Source: Nostoc flagelliforme FACHB-838 (GTDB taxonomy: Bacteria; Cyanobacteriota; Cyanobacteriia; Cyanobacteriales; Nostocaceae). From it: 64,000 bases of DNA. Shown piece after piece: positions 48,240-56,644 of this stretch (the first letter of the stretch is position 1; the number at the start of each line of letters is the position of its first letter). Where the stretch lies: NCBI RefSeq assembly GCF_014698065.1, contig NZ_JACJSI010000008.1:100112-164111 (forward strand), read 5' to 3'. Under the pieces are notes generated by a model that was given only the letters and a program-made list of their open reading frames with translations, did no database searches and was not told the origin of the DNA. Both the position numbers and the translations under genes were made by a program.

Positions 48240-48734
48240 TTATAGCAGGTACTTGGGTGGTGTCAACCAAAACATCTGACTCCGACCCAGAGGAGAACCT
48301 GTTTCTAGTAGTTTTATCCCAATCATACCTGCTTTTTTCAAGACTAAGCTTCCTTTCACTTCCCCCCATAAAAGAATTTCTGCCCAATTGGTCAAATCAG
48401 GTTCGTGTCCAACCAGTGCCAATTGGGTATTTTGGGAATAATTTCTTGGCTCTAACCAGTCTTTTAGCCAACTCGAAATTTGACCATCGTGGGCAAGGTG
48501 GCTAGATTCCTCTAATTTGGAGCTTAGTTTTTCTGCTATAAGGATTTCAGCCGTTTGGCGGGCACGTACTAAGGGGCTGGTGAGAATCAAATCAAAGTTT
48601 AATCCCAATTTAACAAGTTGCTGGGCAACTTTCTCAGTTTTTTGCCGTCCTTCCTTGGTAAGGCTGCGCTCTTCATCCTTGATGCCTAATCCCTTGTCTT
48701 CGGCAATGCCATGACGAATTAAATATAGTTCCAT
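48240..48734 (-). CDS. sixA: phosphohistidine phosphatase SixA
   Basis: A 164-residue histidine-phosphatase-superfamily protein. The catalytic RHG is at 7-9 (LIRHGIAED, nucleophile His8), then LTSPLVRARQTAEIL with the second Arg, and VGHEPDLTNW with the second His. SixA removes phosphate from phosphohistidine on HPt domains, so it could damp one of the many phosphorelays in this window. It is isolated on the minus strand. Confidence 0.9.
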   Translation of the reverse strand: MELYLIRHGIAEDKGLGIKDEERSLTKEGRQKTEKVAQQLVKLGLNFDLILTSPLVRARQTAEILIAEKLSSKLEESSHLAHDGQISSWLKDWLEPRNYSQNTQLALVGHEPDLTNWAEILLWGEVKGSLVLKKAGMIGIKLLETGSPLGRSQMFWLTPPKYLL

Positions 48735-48882
48735 ACTTTTAGTTTTATTAGCGTAACAGGGCGTAGCCCGTGCTTAGTTAGGATTTACGTCTGCTGTCAA
48801 TGAACCTATCCTAATTTTAATCATTATTACGTATTCATTGATATGGGATCTGTCCGGTGCAACGCGGCGTTAGGTATTCTAG

Positions 48883-49160
48883 TTATGGATATGGCAACAG
48901 GTTTAAACCTTGAATAAATCTGTAATCCCGTTGGTTTTTTGTGATAAACGGGTACTTCCACACTATTGCTGTAGCTGCAATGAGACTATCAGGAATGGCC
49001 AAATTATGACTAAGCCGATAAGACCGCAATAAATCAAATGCTGTGTCAGATAAAGCTTTAATTGGTCATCTTTTGGTGCTGCGATAACATGACCCGCAGC
49101 GATAAGCTCTGCTGTCTGCTCTACCCAAGCATAAAACTCTTGCTCATACAGAGTTTGCAA
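48883..49160 (-). pseudogene. chimeric remnant: DUF29 start joined to VapC-type PIN end
   Basis: A 65-codon frame (49160-48963) starts as a DUF29 protein (LYEQEFYAWVEQTAELI) but soon leaves the family. In another minus-strand frame, about 49057-48883 reads ALSDTAFDLLRSYRL, SHNLAIPDSLIAATAIVW, then FITKNQRDYRFIQGLNLLPYP and a stop. That is the C-terminal half of a PIN-domain toxin with its conserved Asp. Neither gene is complete. The segment looks like a deletion scar between a DUF29 gene and a vapC gene; no antitoxin gene remains. Confidence 0.7.
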
Positions 49161-49261
49161 GATTTAGAGTTTTATAAACTTCATGGCGCTCCTTCTTCAC
49201 AAATAAATAGGTAGGCGCAAGTTAACTTTGATTTAGTTCAGCCTTCGTCATAAAACCCGAA

Positions 49262-49288
49262 TTCCCGACTTTTATCAAAAATCGGGAA
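49262..49288. terminator. hairpin downstream of the DHH phosphoesterase gene
   Basis: A 7-bp stem TTCCCGA / TCGGGAA with a 13-nt A/T-rich loop lies about 70 bp past the end of the minus-strand gene at 49360. It could terminate that transcript; there is no strong T-run. Confidence 0.4.
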
Positions 49289-49359
49289 AGGATGCTATCT
49301 GAACAAACACTTTGACTGCTGCATTAGTTAGGAGTTCTCCGCGTCTCCTTGAGTTCCCT

Positions 49360-50643
49360 CTACTCCGACTGAATGGGGTTGTCTCTCGGATTAACCAACC
49401 TCAGCAGTTTTTGCTTAATTTGAGTGTCAAATACTTCCCATTTCATTTTCGCGTATGCGGAATTTTCGTTGCTGCCGGATAAGAAGCCCATTGGAATTTC
49501 AAAGCCGCCTGCGCTTGTCCTTCCACCGCCAAAAAAGCGCCCTGCGCTATCTTGTCCAAAGGCTTCTTTGATGAATTCATCGGGGTCAAGGGTGAGTTTG
49601 CTGGTTCTCAGGGAGCCAATGACTATTTCTAGTTCTTCGTCTTCATCGTGAACAATACCGTAAACTACGGCGGTGTGAACGTTTTCTTCGGTAACGAGAA
49701 AATCAGCCGCTTGGGGGATGGCGTCACGGTCTTCGTAGCGTAAGTAACCAACCCCAGCAATGGAAAAGTTATTTTGGACGATACGATTTTTGAGCGATCG
49801 CTCGATCACATCCATTACCCGCTTGGAACGGTTCGCTTGTAAAATGGCGTTTAGCAGTTGAGCGTCATAAAATCGGCTTAAATACGCAGCTGCCATAAAG
49901 TCTTCTTCTTGCGCTTGCATTAACCGATTTGTATCCGATCGCAAGCCATGCATCAAAGCAGTAGCGCATTTGACGTGTTGATTTATGCTGGTATCTAATG
50001 TTAATAATCCCGTTTGCAGGTATTGAGTAAAAATTGTTGCCGTCGCTCTTACATAAGGACGGATATCCTCAAACTCTGATTGCAGATCACCTTGTATACT
50101 GTGATGGTCGATAAGTACCACTAGGGGAATTCCAGCCTGCTGCACCGATGACAGTAGTTGTGAAGTGGTTCCCTGATTATCAATTAATACAAAACCTTGA
50201 TAACACGACAAATCTTTGGTTTTTAAGGTTTGCGGTGTCCAGCGTTGGATCGGTAAATTAGTCAGCCTCACCAAGGCAATATTTTCTTGATGGCTTAATG
50301 CCCCAGCATAAATGATTTCACATTTGATATCATACTGCTGGGCAATTAACTGGTAAGTCCAGGCGCAGGAAAGGGCATCAGGGTCAGGAAAATCTTGCAG
50401 AATTACCAGTTGGCGATCATGTCGATGTGCCAGAAGGGTTTTTTGCAGTTCTTCTGACTTTTGTTGTGCCAGAGAATTACCACGGTGATTGAGATATATA
50501 GCTCCTTCACCTACCGATGGCGGTAATGACGGACTCTTAAAGGTAACTTCCACTGGCGCTTTCTCGATTTCAGGTTCCTCTGGGTTTGGCTCTTTGCTTA
50601 ACGACAAACTCTCAAATTGAGTAACGGGAGAATTCAAGTACAT
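49360..50643 (-). CDS. DHH/DHHA1 phosphoesterase (NrnA-like)
   Basis: A 427-residue soluble protein. Residues 1-60 are a variable leader. The DHH domain (about 75-230) has DFPDPDALSCAW (metal-binding Asps near 84-89), IDNQGTTSQLL and the name-giving DHH in VVLIDHHSIQGD. The C-terminal DHHA1 domain contains RFFGGGRTSAGGFEIPMG. Members act as nano-RNase / pAp phosphatases or c-di-nucleotide phosphodiesterases on Mn2+. Given the c-di-GMP enzymes nearby, a linear dinucleotide (pGpG) is a plausible substrate, but that is inference. Confidence 0.87.
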   Translation of the reverse strand: MYLNSPVTQFESLSLSKEPNPEEPEIEKAPVEVTFKSPSLPPSVGEGAIYLNHRGNSLAQQKSEELQKTLLAHRHDRQLVILQDFPDPDALSCAWTYQLIAQQYDIKCEIIYAGALSHQENIALVRLTNLPIQRWTPQTLKTKDLSCYQGFVLIDNQGTTSQLLSSVQQAGIPLVVLIDHHSIQGDLQSEFEDIRPYVRATATIFTQYLQTGLLTLDTSINQHVKCATALMHGLRSDTNRLMQAQEEDFMAAAYLSRFYDAQLLNAILQANRSKRVMDVIERSLKNRIVQNNFSIAGVGYLRYEDRDAIPQAADFLVTEENVHTAVVYGIVHDEDEELEIVIGSLRTSKLTLDPDEFIKEAFGQDSAGRFFGGGRTSAGGFEIPMGFLSGSNENSAYAKMKWEVFDTQIKQKLLRLVNPRDNPIQSE

Positions 50644-51161
50644 AGGAACTTTTTTAAAGTGTGAGGCTCCTTTAATTCAGAAATACTACGAGCAGCAATT
50701 CACTGAATTTAGCCACATTATTATGATCTTCGCAAAAATCTCAAGACATTGCACTATATATCTAAGTATATTTTTTATCAATAATAGCGCTCAACAATCA
50801 ACTAAATTCCATTAAAAGGAGTACAGGGGTTTTAAATAAGCAAGTTTAGTATATTAGGCTGTCTCTGGCAGCATAATTCTGTTTTAGGAGTTTTTTCTCT
50901 CTTCCATAAATTTAATCAGCGGGATTTTTCTCTGACTTAAGGTATATTTTCTATTTTATACTTTAGGCTTAGTCCTTGATATTTGAAATATTCTTATGCT
51001 CAATATTCTCATTATTGTGACTATTGAGCAATTAACAATTATTTTTGGTGAATAATACGTGTTTTATACCCCCCTTTGAAAATTCTGCTAATTTAAGGAC
51101 TTTCAGTAAAAAAACATCTTACTGTAGGGGCGCAAGACCTTGCACCCCTCTACTTTTTTGC
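50644..51161. other. 0.5-kb intergenic region
   Basis: AT-rich sequence with no gene. Near 51125-51150 it contains GTAGGGGCGCAAGACCTTGCACCCC, a G/C palindrome resembling the GGGCGCAATGCCTTGCGCCCC at about 966-986. Both look like copies of one dispersed repeat. It should hold the promoter of the DHH phosphoesterase gene next to 50643. Confidence 0.4.
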
Positions 51162-51659
51162 TCAAAGACCTATAACATACTTTTGCCACTCTGTATGCAG
51201 CCCACTCTTAAGATGTTTGCTCACCTCGAAATAGAGGCTGCTATAAGGTTGACGAGGGGGATGACGCAAAGGCATATGAGCTTCGTGGGGAGTCCGGCTG
51301 CCTTTTTTGACATTGCAACGGACACAAGCGGTAACAATGTTTTCCCAGCTATCGCCTCCGCCGCGCGATCGCGGTATTACATGGTCTAGTGTCAACTCAT
51401 CCCCTGTGTAGCCACAATATTGACAGGCATGACCATCACGGTGCAATATATTTCGGCGAGTCAGAGGAATTTCTTTATAAGGAACACGTACATAGTGACG
51501 CAACCGGATCACGGTCGGCAACGGGAAATCCGAGTAAAGGAATTTACCGTTGTGTTCCACGCGTTCTGCTTTGCCCTTAATCAACAGAACGACAGCGCGA
51601 CGCCAGCTCGTTATATTGAGAGGTTCGTAAGAGGCGTTTAAGACTAAAACCTTCCCCAT
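51162..51659 (-). CDS. HNH endonuclease-family protein
   Basis: A 165-residue protein. The N-terminal region KVLVLNASYEPLNITSWRRAVVLLIKGKAERVE is characteristic of the widespread cyanobacterial/actinobacterial HNH family, followed by RLRHYVRVPYKEIPLTRRNIL. The HNH core has zinc Cys pairs CQYCG and CVRCN around LTLDHVIPRSRGGGDSWENIVTAC. It is commonly a stand-alone chromosomal gene of unknown cellular role, and no mobile element flanks it. Confidence 0.9.
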   Translation of the reverse strand: MGKVLVLNASYEPLNITSWRRAVVLLIKGKAERVEHNGKFLYSDFPLPTVIRLRHYVRVPYKEIPLTRRNILHRDGHACQYCGYTGDELTLDHVIPRSRGGGDSWENIVTACVRCNVKKGSRTPHEAHMPLRHPPRQPYSSLYFEVSKHLKSGLHTEWQKYVIGL

Positions 51660-52169
51660 TTATCTGCGCTCAGGGTGTTAGCTTTACATAAATGTTAACA
51701 CAAATACATCCTGCAAGGGAGATGATAATAAATTATACTTTCGGAAGAATTCGGAAATTAAGTTATGAATGAAAAGTTAGGAGTTAGGAAGTAAAATTTC
51801 TAACCAAACGCAAGAAAAACTTACCGTAGCTTAATGCAAAAAACGATGTTTTCATCTGGATAGATGGTTTTTAGCTGAATGGCATGCTCCTTTGGATGGA
51901 ACTTTTAAGGTCAAAAGATAATTATTTTAAGGGTTTGCGCTTATTTTAGTGTCATTCGTTTTAGAAAATTTTTGCATAAGTCTTAAATTCCATTAACTCT
52001 TCACTTTTAAGTCACAAATCTTAATTTTTACTTTAATACCGCAACATCTTGTATCAATTCCAATATGAAGGTTAAACTTCCTAGTTAATCTGATCTGATC
52101 TCGCTTTTAGGAGCGTGTACAGATAAATAACTTGAAAGTATAGCTGTGGTGGGATAGGAGTAAGTACAA
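51660..52169. other. 0.5-kb intergenic region upstream of alr
   Basis: AT-rich gap between divergent genes. It contains a short GAAAAGTTAGGAGTTAGGAAGT purine tract (about 51770-51793) of the type seen in other gaps and nothing gene-like. The promoters of the HNH gene and alr must be here. The start of alr at 52170 is preceded by GATAGGAG (about 52153-52160), a fair ribosome-binding site. Confidence 0.35.
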
Positions 52170-53357
52170 ATGTTAAGTCGCAAACAAATCCCTGGTGTAA
52201 TTACTAATCAGCAGTGCGACACCTACGCGTGGTTTTCGCAACGAGCTTGGGTAGAAATTGATTTAGGGGCGTTGTCGTATAACGTACAGCAATTGGTGCA
52301 GTTTTTATCGCCGCGTACCCAGTTGATGGCAGTAGTAAAAGCTGATGCTTATGGACATGGTGCGGTGACAGTTGCCCAAACTGTAATCGAATCGGGAGCT
52401 AGTTGGCTGGGAGTCGCTACAGTTCCAGAAGCTATTCAATTGCGAGAAGGCGGGATTCAAGCGCCCATTTTGATTTTAGGGGCAACTCATACAACAGAGC
52501 AGATTCATGCGATCGCAGAATGGAAACTTCAGCCCACACTCAGTAGCCCTAAACAAGCTTTGGTATTTTCCGACACTTTAGAATCGATGAATTATGGTTC
52601 TCCAGTGCCCGTACATATCAAATTAGACACAGGAATGTCTAGGTTGGGAACTAATTGGCAGCAAGCCGGTGAATTTGTGCAGTTAGTCCAGCGCTTACCA
52701 CATCTATCTATTGCCAGTATTTATTCTCATTTGGCAACAGCAGATGATCCTGATACGACGGTAATGGAAGAACAGCATAGACGATTTGAGCAAGCGATCG
52801 CTCAAATCAAAGCAATGGGAATTCAACCACCCTGCTTGCACTTGGCAAACTCAGCCGCCACACTCACAGATTCAGCATTGCACTACGATATTGTGCGAGT
52901 AGGTTTAGCTGTTTACGGACTCTACCCAGCAACCCATTTACAAAATGCGATCGACCTCAAGCCAGTTTTGCAGCTTAAAGCACGAGTCACCCAAGTTAAA
53001 ACAATTGCCGCAGGAACAGCTGTTAGCTACGGTCATCAATTTATTGCCCCGCGTGAACTTCGCCTCGCCGTCGTCGGAATTGGCTACGCTGACGGTGTGC
53101 CTCGCAGTCTTTCCAACAAAATGCAGGTGTTAATTCGCGGTCAGCGGGTGCCGCAAATCGGGACAATTACAATGGATCAGTTGATGCTGGATGTGAGTGC
53201 TATACCTAATATCCAAGAAGGGGAAGTAGTCACCTTACTAGGGGAACAGGGAAAAGAACAAATTTCAGCAGACGATTGGGCAGAACAATTAAATACTATT
53301 TCCTGGGAAATTCTCTGTGGCTTCAAGCATCGTCTGCCTCGTGTTGCAGTCATGTAA
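52170..53357 (+). CDS. alr: alanine racemase
   Basis: A 395-residue PLP enzyme that makes D-alanine for peptidoglycan. The PLP lysine is Lys57 (MAVVKADAYGHGAV). The substrate-binding region includes HIKLDTGMSRLG and LHLANSAATL, and the second catalytic Tyr is in VGIGYADGVPRSL. The C-terminal beta domain (from about 265, with GTITMDQLMLDVSAIP) is complete. The N-terminal 25 residues are variable, and the start could be internal. No operon partner is adjacent. Confidence 0.95.
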   Translation: MLSRKQIPGVITNQQCDTYAWFSQRAWVEIDLGALSYNVQQLVQFLSPRTQLMAVVKADAYGHGAVTVAQTVIESGASWLGVATVPEAIQLREGGIQAPILILGATHTTEQIHAIAEWKLQPTLSSPKQALVFSDTLESMNYGSPVPVHIKLDTGMSRLGTNWQQAGEFVQLVQRLPHLSIASIYSHLATADDPDTTVMEEQHRRFEQAIAQIKAMGIQPPCLHLANSAATLTDSALHYDIVRVGLAVYGLYPATHLQNAIDLKPVLQLKARVTQVKTIAAGTAVSYGHQFIAPRELRLAVVGIGYADGVPRSLSNKMQVLIRGQRVPQIGTITMDQLMLDVSAIPNIQEGEVVTLLGEQGKEQISADDWAEQLNTISWEILCGFKHRLPRVAVM

Positions 53358-53359
53358 AT

Positions 53360-53387
53360 GGGAATTGGGAATTGGGAATTGGGAATT
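53360..53387 (+). repeat. heptamer tandem array (GGGAATT x4)
   Basis: Four perfect copies of the 7-bp unit GGGAATT plus a degenerate GGGCATT begin 2 bp after the alr stop codon. It is another STRR-type heptamer, with a different unit from those at 24875 and 44737. Confidence 0.85.
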
Positions 53388-53467
53388 GGGCATTGTTATT
53401 CTTCTCCCCCTACTCCCTCATTCCCTATTCCCAAAAATAATTTCTTATGGTATGATAATAAACTGAT

Positions 53468-53549
53468 GCGGATGTGGCGAAATTGGCAGACGCGCTAGAT
53501 TTAGGTTCTAGTTCCGAAAGGAGTGAAGGTTCAAGTCCTTTCATCCGCA
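53468..53549 (+). tRNA. trnL-UAG: tRNA-Leu (anticodon UAG)
   Basis: An 82-nt class II tRNA. The acceptor stem is GCGGATG / CATCCGC with discriminator A, the D arm contains GGCGAAATTGGCAGACGC, and the anticodon stem CTAGA / TCTAG encloses loop TTTAGGT (anticodon TAG). The extra arm is longer than in class I, and the T arm contains GGTTCAAGTCC. The CCA end is not encoded. It reads CUA/CUG leucine codons. Confidence 0.96.
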
Positions 53550-53681
53550 CTTTGAACAAATTGAATTGCCTTATCTAGGCTGGTAATGATACTTGAGTTA
53601 AAACTTCAAGCATATTTACCAGCCTATTTTAATGTTACTTAAATAAAAATATGTTTTCCTAGTTCCAGAAACGTAGAGATA

Positions 53682-53810
53682 ATATCATGTTCGACTTAAT
53701 ACTTATGTCATTGCGAACGTAGCGCGGCAATCCCAAACCTTTGCGATTGCTTCATTCCACTTCGTTGCATTCGCAATGACATATTATAAGTGATTTGCCG
53801 AACATGATAT
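53682..53810. mobile_element. MITE-like inverted-repeat element downstream of tRNA-Leu
   Basis: The ends ATATCATGTTCG (53682-53693) and CGAACATGATAT (53799-53810) are perfect 12-bp inverted repeats. Inside, ATGTCATTGCGAA and TTCGCAATGACAT form a second perfect 13-bp inverted pair, so the whole 129 bp folds into a long cruciform. No reading frame and no clear flanking duplication are present. It differs in end sequence from elements A-C, so it is a separate family. A further palindromic repeat (CGGAGCGTCTCCG, about 53872-53884) follows. Confidence 0.65.
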
Positions 53811-54120
53811 AACTTCCAATTTTCGTTGGCTCTGTTAGCGCAACGGAACGTAGCCCATTCTAACCAGAAGCGGAGCGTCTCCGGCTTTGCTCCTGGATTC
53901 TAAATTCTGCTGTATATCAGTTTTATCATGCCTACCTACTTATTTCGATGACATAAGTTCCATTCTTCGATAGAGGGCGTTAAAGAAGCAACGCACCATT
54001 TGGAGCGTTTTTACTACCGTACTCTCGGCGGTAAAACATCCTACAAAAGATAAGTTTTGCATTCTGCTTAATCTACCTTTTTAAGTGTGAATATTCAAAA
54101 ATAAATTTATTCTTGTAACT

Positions 54121-54308
54121 AAATCAGTATTATTGCTGTGGTCAAGTTGAAGTTAGTCAATGCAAAGTGGCTGCATATTGTGTTTACCTAGTTGAAGACT
54201 AAATTTTATTTAAGTGTAAATACAGAAGTTCAAATATATTAACCTTTACAAAATCAGTATTATTCCTGTGGTCATATTGGGGTTACTCAATGGAAAGTGG
54301 CTTCATCT
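54121..54308 (+). repeat. duplicated 56-bp block upstream of hmpA
   Basis: Two direct copies, 54121-54176 and 54251-54306, begin AAATCAGTATTATT and share CTGTGGTCA, GTTA, TCAATG and AAAGTGGCT at the same spacing, differing at about 8 of 56 positions. They start 130 bp apart and lie 270-450 bp upstream of the hmpA start codon. The rest of the 53550-54572 gap holds the element at 53682-53810, palindromic repeats and AT-rich sequence, with no other gene. The two copies are candidates for protein-binding or promoter elements controlling hmp expression. Confidence 0.6.
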
Positions 54309-54572
54309 AGCCTTGACATTTTTATGTCTTATTTCTCGAAAGATGTTTATAAATCTCAGTAAAAGTAAGTAAATTAATCACAATTTACGAATTTACTAAG
54401 ATTTGCTCATCTGAAAATAACGTTACTGTCGTTAAGTTTCACCACAAAGCTAGATATCAAACGATGTACTTTAAAATACATAAATTTGATGCTTTTTACT
54501 TGATTTCAATTGTGGAATAACTTTGCACAAATTTAGCTTACACGTATCGAATTTAGCTGAAGTAAAAGGAAA

Positions 54573-55640
54573 ATGAGCACAACTCCTATAGGTAGCTACA
54601 GGTTGTTCCAGAAACTACATCCGCTATCTCTGTTGGCACAATTAACCAGTCGGCGTGCTACAGGTTGCTTAAGCGTATTTACCGGGATAGTTTCTTGGTC
54701 AATCTATCTAGAGGACGGTAAACTTACTTATGCCTCCTATTCAGATAAACTGTTTGAGCGTCTTGACAGTCACTTACGGCGTTTGAGCCAGCAAATTCCT
54801 GCTCTCAACAGCGCCACCCGCGTGCAGATGCGGCTAATGTTTGAGACGAAGAACGAACATCAATCAATACCAAATGCAGATTACCAAGCTATTTGTTGGT
54901 TAGTCAATCAGGGCTATATTACTTCTGTGCAGGCAGGAAGCCTGATAGATGAATTGGCAAAAGAAGTAATGGAATCATTTCTATGTTTAAAAGAAGGTAG
55001 CTATGAATTCAGTCCAGAAAGCTCTTTGGATGAACTACCAAAATTCTGTCGCTTAGACTTGCGATTACTTGTTGAACACTGCCAAAAGCAGTTAAGAAAT
55101 CGGCAAAATATCCAGTCATCAATTCCGGCTGGTGGGGGTTCCCAAGTTTTGTCTACAACACAACTGTCTCAACTTAAGCCACAGATGCAAATAAAAATTG
55201 GGCAAAAATTGCCGATACCAATCAATTTTGAGCTTCCTGAAAAAAATAAAACTACTCAGCCACCTGTTGGTAAAAAACTATATACAATTGCCTGCATTGA
55301 TGATAGCCAAACAGTTTTGAATTCCATTAAACACTTTCTGGATGAAAACACATTTTCTGTTGTGATGATTAACGATCCGGTAAAAGCTTTAATGCAAATT
55401 CTGCGGAGTAAACCTGATCTGATTTTGCTAGATGTGGAAATGCCAAGCTTAGATGGTTATAAGCTATGTTCTTTGTTAAGAAAACATTCAACTTTTAAAA
55501 ATACACCAATCATTATGGTGACTGGTAGAACGGGATTTATTGACAGGGCAAAGGCTAAAATCGTCAGATCATCAGGATATTTAACTAAGCCTTTTACCCA
55601 GTCAGAATTGCTAAAAATGGTTTTTAAGCATCTTGATTGA
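54573..55640 (+). CDS. hmpA: PatA-type response regulator HmpA
   Basis: A 355-residue protein. An N-terminal PATAN/DUF4388-type domain (about 10-170; LHPLSLLAQLTSRRATGCLSV then WSIYLEDGKLTYASY) is followed by a Q/P-rich linker. The C-terminal receiver (about 235-355) has Asp287 (LILLDVEMPS), Thr in IIMVTGR and Lys in GYLTKPF. This is the layout of Nostoc PatA/HmpA regulators, which act in heterocyst patterning or hormogonium motility. It is the first gene of a five-gene chemotaxis-like operon (hmpA-E), which defines the locus. It probably interacts with the type IV pilus system as a PilG-like output. Confidence 0.9.
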   Translation: MSTTPIGSYRLFQKLHPLSLLAQLTSRRATGCLSVFTGIVSWSIYLEDGKLTYASYSDKLFERLDSHLRRLSQQIPALNSATRVQMRLMFETKNEHQSIPNADYQAICWLVNQGYITSVQAGSLIDELAKEVMESFLCLKEGSYEFSPESSLDELPKFCRLDLRLLVEHCQKQLRNRQNIQSSIPAGGGSQVLSTTQLSQLKPQMQIKIGQKLPIPINFELPEKNKTTQPPVGKKLYTIACIDDSQTVLNSIKHFLDENTFSVVMINDPVKALMQILRSKPDLILLDVEMPSLDGYKLCSLLRKHSTFKNTPIIMVTGRTGFIDRAKAKIVRSSGYLTKPFTQSELLKMVFKHLD

Positions 55641-55702
55641 TTTCAACAAGGCAAATAAAAATAACAAAATATGTTTAATTTAATTTTTTAGGAGATTTAA
55701 TA

Positions 55703-56080
55703 GTGAGCCTGACTTTGCTTGGCACAATTCTAATTGTCGAAGATTCTCCCAGTGAATTGGAATTAATGAGCCATTATTTGAAAGAAAGTGGTTACAACGT
55801 AATTAAAGCAAGTGGTGCAAAAGAGGGTTTAGAAAAAGCGGTGTTACAAAAACCTGATGCGATCGTTACTGATGTCGTAATGCCAGAAATGAGTGGATTT
55901 GAATTGTGTCGTTCTTTGAGAAGAAATCCGATTACTGCAAAAGTGCCGATTGTGGTTTGTAGTTCAAAAAATCAAGAAATTGATCGTTTGTGGGCAATGA
56001 GGCAAGGTGCAGATGCTTATATAACTAAACCTTACACCCGCGAACTTCTCCTACGTACTATTAAATCAGTGGTAATTTGA
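55703..56080 (+). CDS. hmpB: CheY-like regulator HmpB
   Basis: A stand-alone 125-residue receiver. It has the acidic pair in LIVEDSPSE, phospho-acceptor Asp57 (AIVTDVVMPEMSG), VVCSSKNQE and Lys in YITKPYTREL. The start is GTG 55703 with AGGAGA eight bases upstream, a clear choice. It lies 62 bp after hmpA and 4 bp before hmpC. It is the PilH/CheY-like partner of the HmpE kinase and, by analogy with characterised Nostoc loci, is needed for hormogonium motility. Confidence 0.92.
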   Translation: MSLTLLGTILIVEDSPSELELMSHYLKESGYNVIKASGAKEGLEKAVLQKPDAIVTDVVMPEMSGFELCRSLRRNPITAKVPIVVCSSKNQEIDRLWAMRQGADAYITKPYTRELLLRTIKSVVI

Positions 56081-56084
56081 ATCA

Positions 56085-56582
56085 ATGACTAGTACAAACG
56101 TTACTCTTTCTTCAAAACCAACTTTAAATAACTTGGCAGATGGTTATCTAAAGTTTCAGCTAAATCAACAAACTACTGCTGTTTTGTCAATGAGGCATAC
56201 ACAAGAAGCAATTATTGTGCCTGTTGAATCTATTACTTCGATGCCCAATATGCCGCCCTGCATTTTAGGATTAATGAATTGGCGGAGTCGGATAATTTGG
56301 GTTGTTGATTTGCCAAGAATGCTCAATTTAGAATCTTTAGATTATCGACTGCGACAATACAATGTGATCGTTATTCAAGTGGAATCATTGGTGTTAGGCT
56401 TAGTTGTGCAAGAAATAAAAGGTACAACCAAGTTCATCGTTGATGATATTCATTCTCCTATAGGACAAGTGGCATCCAGTTTAGTTCCTTATTTATGTGG
56501 GTGCGGTGTGCAAGAGGAACAAATATTACTGGTATTAGATGGACAGGCAATTGTACAGTCTTCTATTCTCCGCAGTGATTAG
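56085..56582 (+). CDS. hmpC: CheW-like adaptor HmpC
   Basis: A 165-residue single CheW domain: [47 protein letters not shown] covers the first beta subdomain with the canonical G-x-x-N-x-R-like [29 protein letters not shown] follows in the second. It couples the HmpD receptor to the HmpE kinase. The start codon is 4 bp after the hmpB stop, implying translational coupling. Confidence 0.92.
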   Translation: MTSTNVTLSSKPTLNNLADGYLKFQLNQQTTAVLSMRHTQEAIIVPVESITSMPNMPPCILGLMNWRSRIIWVVDLPRMLNLESLDYRLRQYNVIVIQVESLVLGLVVQEIKGTTKFIVDDIHSPIGQVASSLVPYLCGCGVQEEQILLVLDGQAIVQSSILRSD

Positions 56583-56644
56583 GGTGTACTACTAAAAAAA
56601 ATATTTTTAGTATTCTTATTCACATACTTAGGAGAACTACTTTT

